Program-made: the position numbers and the translations under genes
Notes under the pieces: generated by a model
Seen by the model: the letters and a program-made list of their open reading frames with translations, nothing else
Database searches by the model: none
Told to the model about the DNA's origin: nothing
NCBI GenBank assembly: GCA_023268635.1
Contig: JALQUB010000084.1
Coordinates: 1 to 64,000, forward strand
From: Pseudomonadales bacterium
GTDB lineage: Bacteria; Pseudomonadota; Gammaproteobacteria; Pseudomonadales; Pseudohongiellaceae
Reading direction: 5' to 3'
Length of the DNA stretch: 64,000 bases
Shown: one piece after another, positions 42,648 through 52,602 of the stretch
Numbering within the stretch: position 1 is the stretch's first letter
Layout of the letters: each line of letters begins with the position of its first letter

Positions 42648-43442
42648 TTATTCTGCGTCGGCTAAAGAGCCCATCGCGGTAGTGTTGAAACCACCATCGA
42701 CGTACAAAATTTCACCGCTAATACCGGAGGCTAAATCTGAGCACAGGAAGCTGGCCGCATTACCCACTTCTTCAATGGTCACGTTCCTGCGTAGCGGAGT
42801 TTGCTTCGCATTGTGTTCCAGCATTTTCCTAAAGCTCTTAATGCCTGCAGCAGCCAGGGTCTTAATTGGCCCTGCCGAGATGGCATTTACACGAATGCCT
42901 TTGGGGCCTAATGCGGAAGCCATATAGCGTACGTTGGCCTCAAGGCTCGCCTTCGCTAGACCCATGACATTGTAATTGGGGAGGCTTCTTACGGCGCCTA
43001 GATAGCTAAGCGTGAGGAGCGAACCGTTGCGACCTTCCATTAATTTCGCACCTGCTTTTGCAAGAGCTACGAAGCTATAAGAGCTTATTTCATGCGCTAA
43101 CTTGAAGCCTTCGCGGGTAGTGACATCTACATAGTTGCCATCGAGTTCATTGCCTGGTGCGAATGCAAGACAGTGTACGATGCAGTCGATACCGTCCCAG
43201 CTCTTGCCGAGTTCTTCAAACAAGCTGTTTATTTGCTCATCGCTGGTTACATCGCAGGGGAACACTAAATTGGAATCCCAGCCTTCAGCAAATTTTTCGA
43301 CACGCTCCTTTAATTTGTCTCCTTGATAGGTGAAAGCGAGTTCGGCGCCTTCTCTGTGCATCGCCTCAGCAATACCCGAAGCGATCGATAACTTGCTCGC
43401 GACACCTAGTATTAAAACTTTCTTACCTGCCATGTAACCCAT
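42648..43442 (-). CDS. fabI: Enoyl-ACP reductase FabI
   Basis: NADH-dependent reductase that completes each round of fatty acid elongation. The 264-residue short-chain-dehydrogenase-type protein begins [20 protein letters not shown] (nucleotide-binding region). It contains the Tyr/Lys pair in [14 protein letters not shown] (spacing Y-x6-K, the FabI form) and [11 protein letters not shown]. The position after ppiD is shared with pseudomonads, where lon-hupB-ppiD-fabI is common. It is the usual target of triclosan-type inhibitors. Confidence 0.95.
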   Translation of the reverse strand: MGYMAGKKVLILGVASKLSIASGIAEAMHREGAELAFTYQGDKLKERVEKFAEGWDSNLVFPCDVTSDEQINSLFEELGKSWDGIDCIVHCLAFAPGNELDGNYVDVTTREGFKLAHEISSYSFVALAKAGAKLMEGRNGSLLTLSYLGAVRSLPNYNVMGLAKASLEANVRYMASALGPKGIRVNAISAGPIKTLAAAGIKSFRKMLEHNAKQTPLRRNVTIEEVGNAASFLCSDLASGISGEILYVDGGFNTTAMGSLADAE

Positions 43443-43500
43443 GCAGCAGCTCCTTGATCATGTGGCTAATAAAGTCGTTGAAATTTTAATGCGTGTGCTT

Positions 43501-45048
43501 CTAAGCATCATGCATGTAATGTTTTATTATCGGCACTATCGCAAGCGCCAATAGGCCAGCGGCGATGCTGTAGAGCCCCGCGGATTGGTAAACATCTAAA
43601 TAAGTCTGTAGTGCGGCTGCAGGGTCGACGACTTCGCCACCGACTGTAGCTGATCCTGTCATGGCAGCGATGGTCCCAGAGACGTAGTTGCCGGCCGCTG
43701 ACGCTAGAAACCAGCACCCCATCATCATTCCTACCACTCTAGGTACGGAAAGGCGTGATGTCATAGAGAGGCCCACAGGTGAGATGCAAAGCTCACCCGT
43801 TGTATGCAATAAATAGAGAAGCACTATCCAGATGATAGCCACCTGTGTTGGATCTGTCGCGACACTTGCACCGTAAACGAGCACCAGAAAACCGAGACCC
43901 AATTGGATTATAGAGAGGGCAAATTTCGTAGGTGTTGAAGGTTCCCAGCCTCGTTTCGCTAGGCTTAGCCAAAGAATATTAAAGAGTGGCGCCAGCGTGA
44001 TAATAAAAAAGGCATTAACTGATTGAAAAGCAGCTGCAGGTACTTCGAATCCGAATATAACCCGGTCTATATTGCGATCAGTCATCAGGCTTAATGAGCT
44101 GGCCGTTTGTTCGAACAAGGACCAAAAAATGACTTGGTAGCTCATAAGAAAGAGGCAGACGAGCATTCTGTCGCGGTCAATCGGGGCGCATTTTGTAAAT
44201 GAATAAAATATCACCAAGGCTACCGCTAAGACTAACGTCGTACCGAGTAAGCCGCCGACTACAGCCGGCGATTGCATAAGCTGCCAGCACACGATTACGC
44301 CGCCTATACTCAATAAATAGATGGACCATTCCTTGCTAATACCGATTGCAGTCGGTTGCTTAAGTAACGCCGGTTCACTTGGAAGGCCGGCAGATCCAAA
44401 TAGGTGTCTCCCTTTAATAAAGACTATCAATCCCGCCAGCATTCCGATGCCCGCTGCCCCAAAACCCCAGCTGAATCCTTTGTACTGCAATAAGAAGCCG
44501 CAAATGATTGCGCCTAGGAATGAGCCGAGATTAATACCCATATAAAATAGGGTGTACGCACCGTCACGGCGTGGATCTTCGCGGGTATACAGGGAGCCAA
44601 CTAAGGTAGAGATATTTCCTTTAAGAAAGCCTACGCCGACAATGATGAGGCCTAGAGAAAAATAGAATACCTGTAGGTAGAAAGGATCACGGATTACTTC
44701 GGTACCGGTAGCCCCCATTTGCTCAATAGCTTTTGTGCCTTCGAGTGCCATCCCAAAATGACCGGCAACGAGCAATAAAGCGCCTAGGACCACGGCCTTG
44801 CTTGGACCGAGATAACGGTCGGCGATGATCCCACCGATAACTGGCGTAATGTAAACCAAAGAAATGTATGAACCGAAAATCCCAGCGGCGATTTCGTCGC
44901 TGAATAGGAAGTGCTGTGTGAGATAAAAAATGAGTAGGGCCCGCATGCCGTAATAGCTGAACCGTTCCCACATCTCCGTGAGGAAGCATATGACAAGTGC
45001 TTTAGGATGGCCGAAGAATTCAGTTCCTGAATGCATTGTACTGTTCAT
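43501..45048 (-). CDS. Proton-dependent oligopeptide transporter (POT family)
   Basis: 515-residue inner-membrane symporter of the major facilitator superfamily. The family signature ExxERFSYYGMRALL is present near the N terminus (EMWERFSYYG), with GIIADRYLGPSKA in the loop between helices 2 and 3 and FYMGINLGSFLGAIICGF corresponding to the PTR2 signature. About 14 hydrophobic helices are predicted. It probably imports di- and tripeptides with protons, though specificity cannot be told. It stands alone on the minus strand, 58 bp after the fabI start region. Confidence 0.9.
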   Translation of the reverse strand: MNSTMHSGTEFFGHPKALVICFLTEMWERFSYYGMRALLIFYLTQHFLFSDEIAAGIFGSYISLVYITPVIGGIIADRYLGPSKAVVLGALLLVAGHFGMALEGTKAIEQMGATGTEVIRDPFYLQVFYFSLGLIIVGVGFLKGNISTLVGSLYTREDPRRDGAYTLFYMGINLGSFLGAIICGFLLQYKGFSWGFGAAGIGMLAGLIVFIKGRHLFGSAGLPSEPALLKQPTAIGISKEWSIYLLSIGGVIVCWQLMQSPAVVGGLLGTTLVLAVALVIFYSFTKCAPIDRDRMLVCLFLMSYQVIFWSLFEQTASSLSLMTDRNIDRVIFGFEVPAAAFQSVNAFFIITLAPLFNILWLSLAKRGWEPSTPTKFALSIIQLGLGFLVLVYGASVATDPTQVAIIWIVLLYLLHTTGELCISPVGLSMTSRLSVPRVVGMMMGCWFLASAAGNYVSGTIAAMTGSATVGGEVVDPAAALQTYLDVYQSAGLYSIAAGLLALAIVPIIKHYMHDA

Positions 45049-45100
45049 ACTCGTCTCTCGTTTTTATGCTCTTATAATGCTAAGGGTATGGCGGGTTTGA

Positions 45101-46600
45101 TTAATCAGTCGCAACCGCTAGGCTATCGCGTTGCGCGATTGTCTCTGCGCGTGCAAGCAGGCGTAACTTTTGCCCAGGTTTTAGTAGAGGTTCTTCTTCT
45201 AGTCCATTCAGCTGTCGAATCGCCTCGGACTTAATGTCAAATCGGCGTGCAATTGACCAGAGATTGTCTCCGCGGCGTACGGTATATACCGGGGGAACGG
45301 TCCGTTTTGGGGCGTCTTGAATTACCGGGAACTCAATGTCACTGAGAGCAATATCCCCTCTTGGTACGAGTAGCGAGCGTCCCGCTATAATTCTAGATCC
45401 ATTAAGGCCATTTACCCTTTGCAATACGTCAACACGAGTGCCAAGTTTTTTGGCAATCGCACCTAAAGTGTCTCCGCTCCTGATGGCATATCTGTCATAC
45501 GTGACCAGGCTGTCAGTCTGAATACTTGCTAGTTGAGTTCGAAGACGTTGGGCGGCATCGGCGTCTAGGTAGAGTGGCTGGATTCCTTCTGGTGGGGTGG
45601 CCCATTGTAAGTAGCGCGGATTGAATGCTTTCAACTTGGCTAAGTCAACTTCCGCTAATTTCGCCGCTCGACTGAGATCGATCTGACGCTCTAGCTCCAC
45701 GAGTTCAAGTCGCGGTGAATTCGAAATTGGAGGAAGTTCAATTCCATAAGCTTCGGGGTCGTCGATGACACGAGCCAATGCCAATATCCTAGGGACGTGA
45801 GATCGGGTTTCGCCTGCGAGTCCTAGCTCCCAAAATACCGATTGGCTCGAGTCACTCTGCGTTGAGCGCTTGCGCTTAAGTGCTCTGCGAATATTCCCTC
45901 CCCCCGTGTTATAGGCCGCAAGAGCCAACAACCAATCTTGGTCAAATTCCTGATAGAGCATTTCGAGATATTCTAACGCGGCGCGTGTGGATTCTAGGGG
46001 ATCACGTCGTTCATCGATCCACCAATTTTGCGTCAGTCCATAGCTGCGGCCGGTGTTTGGCACAAACTGCCAAAGTCCAACGGCGTTCTGGCGCGAGCTC
46101 GCAGTGGGATTAAATGTGCTTTCTATAAATGGAACAAGGGCGAGCTCTAAAGGAAGATTTCGTTCCTCTATAACTTCGATGAGCTCATAGAGGAATGGTG
46201 CGGCTCGATCGCCTACGATGTCGAAATACTCCTGCTCATTACGATATCGTGAGAGCCGTTTTGCCACCTCTGGATGATCATAGGTTGGTCTTAGTGCGAA
46301 CCCGCGCCGCAGTCTTTCCCAAAGGTCTTTAGGTGGCTGGATGTGTTGCTCACTGCTAGCGTTCGAGACTTGTTGCGCGATTTGGATACTATCGGTTTGC
46401 AGAGTCTGTGAGTCCGCTTTAGGCGGGAGGACCATGCTGTCGATGCCAGCCTGCTCGGAACTAGCAGCATCCCCTGAACCCGGAATATTCGCACAACCCG
46501 CTAACAAACCGATCAACGCGACACCGACGAGCCGCGTGATGTATTTAGCGTTGGAACGAGGCGGGTCTGCTACGTGTGAATTTCTCGCTGACTGGATCAA
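45101..46600 (-). CDS. mltD: Membrane-bound lytic transglycosylase D
   Basis: Cleaves peptidoglycan glycan strands, forming 1,6-anhydromuramic ends. The 499-residue lipoprotein has a lipobox LLAGC (Cys36), a transglycosylase domain (about 120-270) with the catalytic Glu in LVPFIESTFNPTASS followed by GLWQFVPNTGRSYGL and AYNTGGGNI, and two C-terminal LysM domains (YAIRSGDTLGAIAKKLG and YTVRRGDNLWSIARRFD). The arrangement equals E. coli MltD. The start overlaps the gloB stop by 4 bp, the gloB-mltD order found in many gammaproteobacteria. Confidence 0.95.
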   Translation of the reverse strand: MIQSARNSHVADPPRSNAKYITRLVGVALIGLLAGCANIPGSGDAASSEQAGIDSMVLPPKADSQTLQTDSIQIAQQVSNASSEQHIQPPKDLWERLRRGFALRPTYDHPEVAKRLSRYRNEQEYFDIVGDRAAPFLYELIEVIEERNLPLELALVPFIESTFNPTASSRQNAVGLWQFVPNTGRSYGLTQNWWIDERRDPLESTRAALEYLEMLYQEFDQDWLLALAAYNTGGGNIRRALKRKRSTQSDSSQSVFWELGLAGETRSHVPRILALARVIDDPEAYGIELPPISNSPRLELVELERQIDLSRAAKLAEVDLAKLKAFNPRYLQWATPPEGIQPLYLDADAAQRLRTQLASIQTDSLVTYDRYAIRSGDTLGAIAKKLGTRVDVLQRVNGLNGSRIIAGRSLLVPRGDIALSDIEFPVIQDAPKRTVPPVYTVRRGDNLWSIARRFDIKSEAIRQLNGLEEEPLLKPGQKLRLLARAETIAQRDSLAVATD

Positions 46601-47385
46601 AATTCATCTTTCCATGCGCGAATTGCAGCAAATGTGGCGATTGAATCGGCCGGCTTGCTTCCGGAAAAACGCTCGGCGGCGTTTACAATCATAGGGTTGT
46701 TGCAGCGCAGGAACGGGTTGCTAGCGAGTTCAGTGGCAATGGTAGTTGGTAGGGTAATGAGGCCGGTCGCACGTTGCTGCTCGACTAAGGACTTTCGTAA
46801 TCCAACTAAGACGCTGCCCGGTTCGCAAGCATCCGCAAATTGAAGATTGGCTTGAGTGTATTCATGGGTGCAATAGACTTCTGTCTCGGGTCCGAGCGCA
46901 ACTAGCTTTTGTAAGCTAGCAAACATTTGCGCCGGTGTGCCTTCGAAAATTCTGCCACAGCCTGCTGCGAACAATGTGTCGCCTGAGAATACGCGGGGTG
47001 GCGCCCCAGTTTCCGCGGAAGCTGGTGTCGCATACGCAACATGATCCAATGTGTGCCCGGGAACTTCTAGGACATCGAAGTGTTGACCTAGCAGTTCGAA
47101 TGAGTCTCCTTCGCTCACCGCTTTAGTGATGCCAGTGATTGCTGGGTTGTTAGGCCCTATGACCTCACAAGCATATTTTTCTGATAGTTGTGCAATACCA
47201 CCCGTGTGATCAGGATGATGATGAGTAATAAGCAGCGCTTGCAGTGTCAATCCGTTGGTTTCTAGATAATCGATGACAGGTTTGGCGTCGCCCGGATCTA
47301 CTACACAGGCAGATCCTTTTTCGTCACTGAGAGCCCATATGTAGTTGTCTTGGAATGCTGGAATCGCGGTGATTGATTGAATCAT
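46597..47385 (-). CDS. gloB: Hydroxyacylglutathione hydrolase (glyoxalase II)
   Basis: Hydrolyses S-lactoylglutathione in methylglyoxal detoxification. The 262-residue metallo-beta-lactamase fold protein has the binuclear metal motif THHHPDHTGG (about 54-63), further ligands in VPGHTLDHVAY and SGDTLFAAGCGRIFEG, and the glutathione-binding tail. The presence of the enzyme implies glutathione. It is divergent from yafS, as in E. coli. Confidence 0.95.
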   Translation of the reverse strand: MIQSITAIPAFQDNYIWALSDEKGSACVVDPGDAKPVIDYLETNGLTLQALLITHHHPDHTGGIAQLSEKYACEVIGPNNPAITGITKAVSEGDSFELLGQHFDVLEVPGHTLDHVAYATPASAETGAPPRVFSGDTLFAAGCGRIFEGTPAQMFASLQKLVALGPETEVYCTHEYTQANLQFADACEPGSVLVGLRKSLVEQQRATGLITLPTTIATELASNPFLRCNNPMIVNAAERFSGSKPADSIATFAAIRAWKDEF

Positions 47386-47522
47386 CTAAAGCCTGCTTTT
47401 GCTTGTTGCTATGAATATGCGCATTGTACCGCGCTCGGGCAGCTATGATATAAGGATTCTGGATGATTACAACAAACGAGAGCATCGGAAAAGTTAATAT
47501 TTTTCTTAAGGTCCCACTATAA

Positions 47523-48383
47523 GTGCCTAAATATAAAGGTAAATATGCAGCCAAGCGCAGATTGCTTACGGGTCTTGATGAGAACGACCAAGCGCGGAGG
47601 GTTGATAAAGCGCAAGAGTTTCAGGCCTGGTGCGAGACGCCTCTAGGCGCTGAGCTGTTGGAAGACGAGATCCAGGCCCTCGGACCGATTTTGGATAAGC
47701 TCTTTGGATACCACATCCTACAATTAGGAACTACCGCTAAGCTGGATGTGCTAAGCGCTAGTCCGATTACTCATAAGCTCTACTTGGGTGGCAGCGATGA
47801 GACAGCGCATGGTCAATCGACCGTCGCTAGACTCTGCGCTCTACCTTTCAAGAGCGACTCTATTGATGTGGTGGTGCTGCATCATGCGCTTGATTTCGCA
47901 GTCGACAGTCGAGCTGCTCTCCGAGAAGCTGTGCGGGTTCTTCGTCCAGGTGGACACTTAATCCTTATTTGTTTTCAGCCGTGGAGTTTGTGGGGGCTGA
48001 AACGGGCTTTTTATGCCCTGGGTGCGGTACTAAGTTTAATTTCGAATAAAGCGCCTTGGTCCGGGAGGTTTCGCAGCGAGGCTCGTCTCAGAGATTGGCT
48101 AGCGCTATTGGACGTGCAGGCGCGACCGAACACATTGATAGCCCACGGATTACCGTTTGAGGGGCATTGGTTGCGAAATAAATTGCAGAGCGCTTCAAAT
48201 TATTTGGCAGTCAAGGGAAAAAGCTTTGGTAGCCCATTTGGTGCGGTGACGATCATTCGCGGTGTTAAACAGAGTAGGCCGGTAACCCCCATCATCCTAC
48301 CCTGGCGGCGGGCTATTAATACACCACTACGCGGCGTACCTTCGGCCCGTGAAGGCTATCGCGGCCGGACTAAGGTATCATGA
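47523..48383 (+). CDS. yafS: YafS-like methyltransferase-fold protein
   Basis: 286 residues. The C-terminal half of a class I methyltransferase fold is clear (LPFKSDSIDVVVLHHALDF, then AVRVLRPGGHLILICFQPWS). Motif I, which normally binds S-adenosylmethionine as a Gly-rich D-x-G-x-G loop, reads ILQLGTTAKLDVL, without the full set of glycines; as far as I recall, E. coli YafS shows the same weakening. The gene order gloB-yafS-rnhA-dnaQ is identical to E. coli. The substrate is unknown. The GTG at 47523 has no strong ribosome-binding site, so the start is uncertain. Confidence 0.8.
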   Translation: MPKYKGKYAAKRRLLTGLDENDQARRVDKAQEFQAWCETPLGAELLEDEIQALGPILDKLFGYHILQLGTTAKLDVLSASPITHKLYLGGSDETAHGQSTVARLCALPFKSDSIDVVVLHHALDFAVDSRAALREAVRVLRPGGHLILICFQPWSLWGLKRAFYALGAVLSLISNKAPWSGRFRSEARLRDWLALLDVQARPNTLIAHGLPFEGHWLRNKLQSASNYLAVKGKSFGSPFGAVTIIRGVKQSRPVTPIILPWRRAINTPLRGVPSAREGYRGRTKVS

Positions 48384-48422
48384 GTCCCGAGCTGATCTAG
48401 CCGGCGAAGCTAAAGGAACGAA

Positions 48423-48863
48423 ATGAAGAAGAGCGTGGAATTATTTACGGATGGTGCGTGTAGAGGTAATCCTGGCATGGGAGGCTGGGGGGCGCTATTG
48501 CGGTTTGGTGATTCAGAGAAGCGACTTTATGGCGGAGAGAAGGATACGACTAACAATCGCATGGAGTTAATGGCGGTTATTCAAGCGTTAGAAGCTCTGA
48601 AACAACCCTGTAAAGTTACCATTACGACAGACTCAAAGTATGTGCTACAGGGTATGACTGAATGGTTAACAAATTGGAAGTTACGAAATTGGAAGACCGC
48701 CGCGAAAAAGCCCGTGCTTAACGATGATCTTTGGCGCCGACTCGATGCCATCGCTAGTAATCATGAGATTGAATGGCATTGGGTGAAGGGGCATAGTGGC
48801 CATCGAGAGAATGAAATTGCAGATCAGTTGGCGAATCAAGGCATCGACGAATTGGTCATTTAG
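48423..48863 (+). CDS. rnhA: Ribonuclease HI
   Basis: Removes RNA from RNA-DNA hybrids. The 146-residue product has the four catalytic acids in family positions: Asp in [12 protein letters not shown], Glu in [10 protein letters not shown], Asp in [11 protein letters not shown] and Asp in [10 protein letters not shown], plus the active-site His in [19 protein letters not shown] lies before the ATG. The adjacent dnaQ on the same strand is a conserved pairing. Confidence 0.96.
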   Translation: MKKSVELFTDGACRGNPGMGGWGALLRFGDSEKRLYGGEKDTTNNRMELMAVIQALEALKQPCKVTITTDSKYVLQGMTEWLTNWKLRNWKTAAKKPVLNDDLWRRLDAIASNHEIEWHWVKGHSGHRENEIADQLANQGIDELVI

Positions 48864-48908
48864 AATTATTTCGCACTGAGAAGCTGATCGCGCACGAGGG
48901 TGATGGGA

Positions 48909-49646
48909 ATGCGACAAGTCGTATTAGACACGGAAACTACAGGTCTGGATCCTGCTCAGGGTCATCGAGTAATTGAGATCGGATGTGTCGAAATTATTAA
49001 TCGGAAGCTCACAAAGAAGCACTTCCATTGCTATCTTAATCCAGATCGTGAAATTGATGCGGCAGCATTAGAGGTTCATGGAATCAGCAGCGGGTTTCTT
49101 GCGGACAAGCCACGCTTCTACCAGATAGAAGAAGAATTTCTAGAATTTGTACGAGGGGCTGAACTGATCATTCATAATGCTCCCTTCGATATCGGCTTCC
49201 TCGATGCAGAGCTTACTCGGAGTGGTGCTAAAAGCGGGCAGATGGAAGACTATTGTTCGGTTCTCGATAGTTTAGTGATGGCCCGCCAAAAGCATCCTGG
49301 GCAGCGCAATAATCTTGACGCACTCTGTAAGCGCTATGGCGTGGACAATACGCAGCGTGATTTACACGGCGCATTGCTTGATGCGGAGATTTTAGCGGAC
49401 CTTTACCTTGTTATGACTAGCGGGCAGCGTAACCTGCTATTGAAAGAAGAAGATGAAGATACGCAGACCAGTGGGCAACAGAATAGCGTGCAGCGATCTA
49501 TAAAGGCTCGACCAAATTTGCGAGTGTTACAGGCGACGAAAGAAGAGCTCGATCAACATGCAAATCGCCTCGATGAAATTGCTAAAAGCAGTGCCGACGG
49601 CGCGCTTTGGCGAATATTAGAAAATGCTTCTGATACGGTAAATTAG
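48909..49646 (+). CDS. dnaQ: DNA polymerase III epsilon subunit (proofreading exonuclease)
   Basis: 3'-5' proofreading exonuclease of the replicase. From the ATG at 48909 it is 245 residues. This start leaves an AGGG site 8 bases upstream and gives the N terminus MRQVVLDTETTGLD; GTG at 48900 and ATG at 48903 are in frame but sit on the ribosome-binding site. Exo I is LDTETTG, Exo II is HNAPFDIGFLDAEL, and Exo III is DLHGALLDAEILADLY. The C-terminal ~60 residues form the alpha-subunit tether. The next gene begins at the base after the stop codon. Confidence 0.95.
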   Translation: MRQVVLDTETTGLDPAQGHRVIEIGCVEIINRKLTKKHFHCYLNPDREIDAAALEVHGISSGFLADKPRFYQIEEEFLEFVRGAELIIHNAPFDIGFLDAELTRSGAKSGQMEDYCSVLDSLVMARQKHPGQRNNLDALCKRYGVDNTQRDLHGALLDAEILADLYLVMTSGQRNLLLKEEDEDTQTSGQQNSVQRSIKARPNLRVLQATKEELDQHANRLDEIAKSSADGALWRILENASDTVN

Positions 49647-50480
49647 ATGAATTCGCATGCAATAGATGCTCGGCCTTTTTTCCTAAGCCCGCAAGACATA
49701 CTTATTGATGATCGCTTCATCCTGTTTTATGACAATCAGATTGTTGCTGATGGCGAAAAACCTTATTGGACATTGGAGTCTATTAATCCAGAGGTGGTCA
49801 TCGGTGGCCGTCTACTAAGAATAGATCAAGGTGATGATCCTGATTTCATCGCTGTGTATTTGGAGGAGTCACCAGAGGAAGCATTGGCTAGCTTCGAGCT
49901 TCTTTCTTTGCGAAGTCTCCTGCTTTCAGATGCGGCTGGGTTTTTCAAAACGGCAGGAATAGCCAATCAGCTCGATGAATGGCTTCAAGGGCACAGATTT
50001 TGCGGCAATTGCGGAGCAGAGACTTCGCCGCATGCAGCAGAGCGGGCGCTTGTCTGTGACTCCTGTGATAGGCATTTTTATCCTCGCATAAACCCTTGCG
50101 TGATAGTCCTTGTTGTCAATGGCCCTGAAATACTCCTCGCTAAAAGCTCTCGCCATAATGGGGACTTCTATTCTTGTCTAGCCGGTTTTATGGAGGTAGG
50201 TGAAGCTCCGGAGGAAACCGTTCGCCGAGAAGTATTCGAGGAAGTCGGGCTTCGGGTTTCTAATATTGAATACATTGCAAGTCAGTCCTGGCCGTTCCCT
50301 TCCCAGCTCATGCTTGGGTTTATAGCCCAGTACGATGGGGGAGAGATCAATCCTGATCCCAACGAAATAGCGGATGCGGAGTGGTTTGATCTGTCACGTC
50401 TTCCTAATATTCCCTCAGCAAAGATCAGTGTTGCAGGAGGCTTAATCGACCACTATATATCGCAGTACTCAGAGAGGTAA
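49647..50480 (+). CDS. nudC: NADH pyrophosphatase / RNA-decapping NudC
   Basis: Nudix hydrolase that cleaves NAD(H) and removes NAD caps from RNA. The 277-residue product has an N-terminal domain, a zinc site (FCGNCGAE and VCDSCDR, about 115-136), a Nudix box (GFMEVGEAPEETVRREVFEEVG) and the NudC-specific motif reading SQSWPFPSQLMLGF; most homologues have SQPWPFP, so one proline is replaced by serine. The ATG directly follows the dnaQ stop with no gap, and sohB begins 4 bp after its stop. Confidence 0.93.
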   Translation: MNSHAIDARPFFLSPQDILIDDRFILFYDNQIVADGEKPYWTLESINPEVVIGGRLLRIDQGDDPDFIAVYLEESPEEALASFELLSLRSLLLSDAAGFFKTAGIANQLDEWLQGHRFCGNCGAETSPHAAERALVCDSCDRHFYPRINPCVIVLVVNGPEILLAKSSRHNGDFYSCLAGFMEVGEAPEETVRREVFEEVGLRVSNIEYIASQSWPFPSQLMLGFIAQYDGGEINPDPNEIADAEWFDLSRLPNIPSAKISVAGGLIDHYISQYSER

Positions 50481-50484
50481 AACA

Positions 50485-51558
50485 TTGGAATACATAATTG
50501 AATACGGCTTATTTTTGGCGAAGGTCGCTACACTGGTCGTTGCATTAATGCTCGTGATCGGGATGATCGTAGCAGCGGGAAGTCGTCAGCGGAAAGTGCA
50601 TAGGCATGGCGAGATTATTGTCGAATGCCTAAATCATCATCTTGAGGAACTACATGATGGCGTGCGTGCAGAGGTGCTCGATAAAGCTGCATTGAAAATC
50701 GCTGACAAGGAACGTAGTAAGCAAGAAAAAAAAGACGCCAAGGAAGCAAAAAAGAAAGCCAAACTTGATGCGAAGCAGGTGAGTAATACCGATGTCGAGC
50801 GTCGCAAACGAGTCTATGTTCTGGATTTCGACGGTGATGTTGCGGCAGAAGGAGTTGACTCACTGAGAGAGGAAATAACTGCCGTGCTTTCTTTCGCTGA
50901 ACCCTGCGATGAAGTGGTTTTAAAGCTGGAGAGCCCTGGCGGTATGGTGCATGCCTATGGGCTCGCCGCGAGCCAGCTGCAGCGCATTAAAGACGCGAAG
51001 ATTCCACTCACTATCTGCGTTGATAAGGTCGCGGCGAGTGGCGGATATATGATGGCCTGCTTAGCGGATCGCATAGTAGCGGCCCCTTTTGCAATAATTG
51101 GTTCTATCGGAGTGGTAGTGCAGCTCCCGAATTTCTATCGAGTCCTACAAAAAAACGAAGTGGATTACGAGATAATCAGCGCAGGAGAGTATAAGCGGAC
51201 CTTAAGTACATTTGGCGAGATTACTGAGAAAGGACGCGCGAAGGTCCAAGAAGATGTCGAGAATATCCACGATATTTTTAAGCGCTGGGTCAAAGGATAT
51301 AGGCCCAGTGTCGACATCACCAGAGTTGCTACGGGTGAAACATGGGTGGGGATGCAAGCCAAGGAACGCTATCTAGTTGATGAGCTCAATACCAGTGATG
51401 AGGTGTTAGTTAATGCTTGTAAAGAAGCAGATGTTTATGAAGTTAGCTTTAAAATTAAGAAAAGCATTCAAGAGAAACTAGGTAAAGCTGTAGAGCTTGG
51501 GTTTGCAAAAGCGGTATCTCGATTACTCGCCGCGGATCGCACACGAGATTTCCACTAG
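50485..51558 (+). CDS. sohB: Inner-membrane serine protease SohB
   Basis: Signal-peptide-peptidase-A-related protease, 357 residues. An N-terminal membrane helix (about 10-33, LAKVATLVVALMLVIGMIVAAG) is followed by a charged Lys-rich stretch (KKDAKEAKKKAK), then the protease domain with catalytic Ser in DKVAASGGYMMAC and Lys in SAGEYKRTLSTFGE; SPGGMVHAYG is the oxyanion region. It starts with TTG at 50485, preceded by AGAGAGGTAA. It is probably in one transcript with nudC. Confidence 0.93.
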   Translation: MEYIIEYGLFLAKVATLVVALMLVIGMIVAAGSRQRKVHRHGEIIVECLNHHLEELHDGVRAEVLDKAALKIADKERSKQEKKDAKEAKKKAKLDAKQVSNTDVERRKRVYVLDFDGDVAAEGVDSLREEITAVLSFAEPCDEVVLKLESPGGMVHAYGLAASQLQRIKDAKIPLTICVDKVAASGGYMMACLADRIVAAPFAIIGSIGVVVQLPNFYRVLQKNEVDYEIISAGEYKRTLSTFGEITEKGRAKVQEDVENIHDIFKRWVKGYRPSVDITRVATGETWVGMQAKERYLVDELNTSDEVLVNACKEADVYEVSFKIKKSIQEKLGKAVELGFAKAVSRLLAADRTRDFH

Positions 51559-51599
51559 TCAGGAAGATTGATACGTGGTGACACGTGAGAGGTGAAATT

Positions 51600-52598
51600 A
51601 TGGATCGCTATAAGGCATACGAGGTCTCTGAGACAGAGGACGGCAAGTTTGTTGGCAAGATGGTAGAAAAAACTCTTGCTGAACTGCCCGAAGGAGAGGT
51701 CGTCATTGACGTGCAATATTCCTCTATTAATTTTAAGGATGCGCTTTCGGCATCCGGCAATAAGGGCGTCACGCGATCATTTCCTCATGTTCCAGGAATC
51801 GATGCGGCCGGTATCGTGAAATCCAGTGAAGATGGGCGGTTCAGTCCTGGGCAGCAGGTAATCGTAACTGGATATGATTTGGGTATGGGGACTGCGGGTG
51901 GTTTTGGGCAGTGTATAAGAGTGCCTAGTGCGTGGGTTGCTGAATTGCCGGATGGCCTGAGTCTTAGAGATTCTATGGCCTATGGGACCGCCGGATTAAC
52001 GGCGGCTCTATGTGTCGATAAGCTGCTGTCTAATGGAGCCTCGCCCGAGAAAGGGAAAGTATTGGTGACAGGAGCAACGGGTGGTGTCGGCATTATCGCA
52101 TGTGCATTACTAGCACAGCTCGGTTTTGAGGTGGTGGCTAGTACTGGAAAGGCGCTCGAAGCGGAAAAACTAACTGCGCTTGGTGTTAAAGAGGTGATCT
52201 CTAGGGATTCACTTTCGGAAGAAAATCCACGCCCCTTACTCAAAGAGACGTATGCTGCCGCAGTTGATGTGGTGGGGGGAATAACACTGCTTAACGTCAT
52301 TAAGAGTCTTCAGCATAGTGGTAGCGTAGCAGCCTGTGGATTGGTAGGGAGTACCGATTTGAACGCGACCGTACTGCCGTTTATTTTACGCGGCGTAAAC
52401 TTGCTGGGCGTTGATTCAGTCGAAATACCGCTAAGCAAAAAGCAAAACATTTGGGATCGTCTCGCCAATGAGTGGTCGATTTCCTCTATAAATGCCTTAG
52501 CAGAGGATATTGGTTTCGATCAATTAGCTTCTACGCTCAACAGGGTGCTCGAAGGTGGCGCTATCGGTCGTTATGTGTTGGATTTGCGCGCTGACTAG
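51600..52598 (+). CDS. AcuI/YhdH-type acrylyl-CoA reductase family oxidoreductase
   Basis: 332-residue zinc-independent medium-chain dehydrogenase/reductase. SSINFKDALSASGNKG and PHVPGIDAAG are typical of the YhdH/AcuI subgroup. The NADPH-binding region is VTGATGGVGIIACALLAQLGF; PFILRGVNLLGVDSVE near the end is diagnostic. AcuI homologues reduce acryloyl-CoA to propionyl-CoA, a step in DMSP use by marine bacteria, but E. coli has one too, so DMSP metabolism cannot be claimed. The ATG at 51600 is favoured by the AGAGGTGA ahead of it. It ends 4 bp from the convergent DUF934 gene. Confidence 0.88.
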   Translation: MDRYKAYEVSETEDGKFVGKMVEKTLAELPEGEVVIDVQYSSINFKDALSASGNKGVTRSFPHVPGIDAAGIVKSSEDGRFSPGQQVIVTGYDLGMGTAGGFGQCIRVPSAWVAELPDGLSLRDSMAYGTAGLTAALCVDKLLSNGASPEKGKVLVTGATGGVGIIACALLAQLGFEVVASTGKALEAEKLTALGVKEVISRDSLSEENPRPLLKETYAAAVDVVGGITLLNVIKSLQHSGSVAACGLVGSTDLNATVLPFILRGVNLLGVDSVEIPLSKKQNIWDRLANEWSISSINALAEDIGFDQLASTLNRVLEGGAIGRYVLDLRAD

Positions 52599-52602
52599 AG
52601 AG

